Source: Phycisphaerae bacterium (GTDB lineage: Bacteria; Planctomycetota; Phycisphaerae; UBA1845; Fen-1342). Taken from it: 7,246 nt of DNA. The stretch covers positions 1 to 7,246 of the forward strand of contig JALSRY010000746.1 in the NCBI GenBank assembly GCA_026984555.1. Reading direction: 5' to 3'. This document shows, one piece after another, positions 6,636 through 7,246 of the stretch (positions are counted from its first letter, which is position 1; every line of letters begins with the position of its first letter). Under the pieces are notes generated by a model. That model saw nothing but the letters and a program-made list of their open reading frames with translations, searched no databases and was not told the origin of the DNA. Made by a program: the position numbers and the translations under genes.

Positions 6636-7246
6636 ATGAACACACAGCGCATCGACCTGACGACCATCCCCCCCGCGTACCGGATGGGGTTCGACGAATT
6701 TGTCCGACTGCTCGCCGGGCTCGCCGGAGACAACCTGCGCGGGCTCGTGGCCTTCGGCGGCTGGCGTGTCAAGGATCCCTTCTACGACGCCGAACCCGCC
6801 CGCAGCGTGGCGCTGCTCGAACGGATCGACTTGCCGATGCTCGACCAGTTGGCCTTGCACGGGGCGCAGCTCGGCAAACTCAACGTCAGCGCCCCGCTGA
6901 TGATGACGACGGACTACATCGAGTCGTCCCGGGACGTGTTTCCCCTCGAGCTGCTCGAAATCCAGCGCACGGGCGCTCCCGTCGTCGGTGACGATCCCTT
7001 CGCCGATCTGCGTTTCGAGCCACGCCACGTTCGGCTCCAGTGCGAACGCGAGTTCAAGGGCGAGCTCATCCATCTGCGCCACGGCTTGCTCGCCGCCGCC
7101 GGCAAACGCCACCTGCTCGCCGAATTGTGCCGCAGCGTGACCGCGCGCGTCGTGCGTCTGCTGCGCGGCGTACTGCTGCTCAAGCAAACGGGTGAGATCC
7201 CAACCCATGCGGCCCAGATCCCGACCCATGCGGCGCAGAACCCGGC
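6636..7246 (+). CDS. Nucleotidyltransferase-like conserved hypothetical protein, 3' end cut by window edge
   Basis: The frame is open from the ATG at 6636 to the right edge, giving 203 residues and no stop. Residues 34-45 (LRGLVAFGGWRV) sit where nucleotidyltransferase-fold proteins have hGS or hGG. Residues 100-155 (DVFPLELLEIQRTGAPVVGD, then RLQCEREFKGELIHLRHGLL) resemble a family often annotated as nucleotidyltransferase-domain proteins, in which an F-P-L-E-hydrophobic motif precedes an RLQCERE helix. No clear catalytic DxD/DxE pair follows the GG, so it may be catalytically degenerate; the assignment rests on pattern memory and is moderate. A perfect in-frame heptapeptide duplication, IPTHAAQ at 188-194 and 195-201, appears right at the window edge. 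The ribosome site (ACGGGA, about 8 nt upstream) is weak. The short spacing after the VOC gene suggests co-transcription. I see no signal peptide or membrane helix. Confidence 0.65.
   Translation, partial: MNTQRIDLTTIPPAYRMGFDEFVRLLAGLAGDNLRGLVAFGGWRVKDPFYDAEPARSVALLERIDLPMLDQLALHGAQLGKLNVSAPLMMTTDYIESSRDVFPLELLEIQRTGAPVVGDDPFADLRFEPRHVRLQCEREFKGELIHLRHGLLAAAGKRHLLAELCRSVTARVVRLLRGVLLLKQTGEIPTHAAQIPTHAAQNP
7197..7238 (+). repeat. Two-copy 21-bp tandem repeat encoding IPTHAAQ twice
   Basis: Copies at 7197-7217 and 7218-7238 differ at two bases (CCA/CCG and GCC/GCG). Both differences are synonymous, so the heptapeptide is identical. The following bases (AACCCGGC) begin a third unit only loosely, as Asn-Pro. 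The repeat is in frame within the nucleotidyltransferase-like gene and could extend past the window. Confidence 0.9.

Noticed and set aside
6630..7229. 199-codon minus-strand open frame at the right end
   Set aside because: It is antisense to the nucleotidyltransferase-like gene, whose plus-strand frame carries coherent motifs and follows the VOC gene in operon style.

Overview
This is a GC-rich window (roughly two-thirds G+C by eye) of ordinary, densely packed bacterial chromosome. It holds seven protein genes in two divergent blocks and shows no RNA gene, insertion sequence or CRISPR array. The GC content, a free-standing DUF58 gene, a GH127 glycosidase and a lone FtsX/MacB-type transporter suggest a Planctomycetota-like organism. 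That assignment is inference from gene style, not from a marker gene.

Left block, minus strand, about 4938 down to 1: one apparent operon. A sigma70-like promoter (4910-4938) leads into a LolD/MacB-type ABC ATPase (4790-4125). Next come an FtsX/MacB-type permease (4125-2956, overlapping the ATPase by one base as TGATG), a ZnuA-like zinc-binding lipoprotein (2937-1933, 18 nt after the permease), and a GH127 (DUF1680) glycosidase (from 1936, overlapping the previous stop as ATGA). The glycosidase runs off the left edge. The notable points are that a ZnuA-type binding protein sits with a MacB/FtsX-type permease rather than a ZnuB-type one, and that the last gene encodes an enzyme family which itself uses a cysteine-bound zinc.

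Right block, plus strand, from about 5053 to the end: a separate promoter candidate (5053-5080) precedes a DUF58 protein with a von Willebrand A-type fold (5154-6068). After a 126-nt gap come a small glyoxalase/VOC-fold metal enzyme (6195-6611) and, 24 nt later, a nucleotidyltransferase-like protein (from 6636). The last gene is cut by the right edge just after a two-copy heptapeptide repeat begins.

The 363-nt region between the blocks (4791-5153) holds the two divergent promoter candidates and no convincing gene. The left operon reads as a metal-handling transport unit with an appended carbohydrate enzyme. The right-hand genes have no obvious shared pathway.
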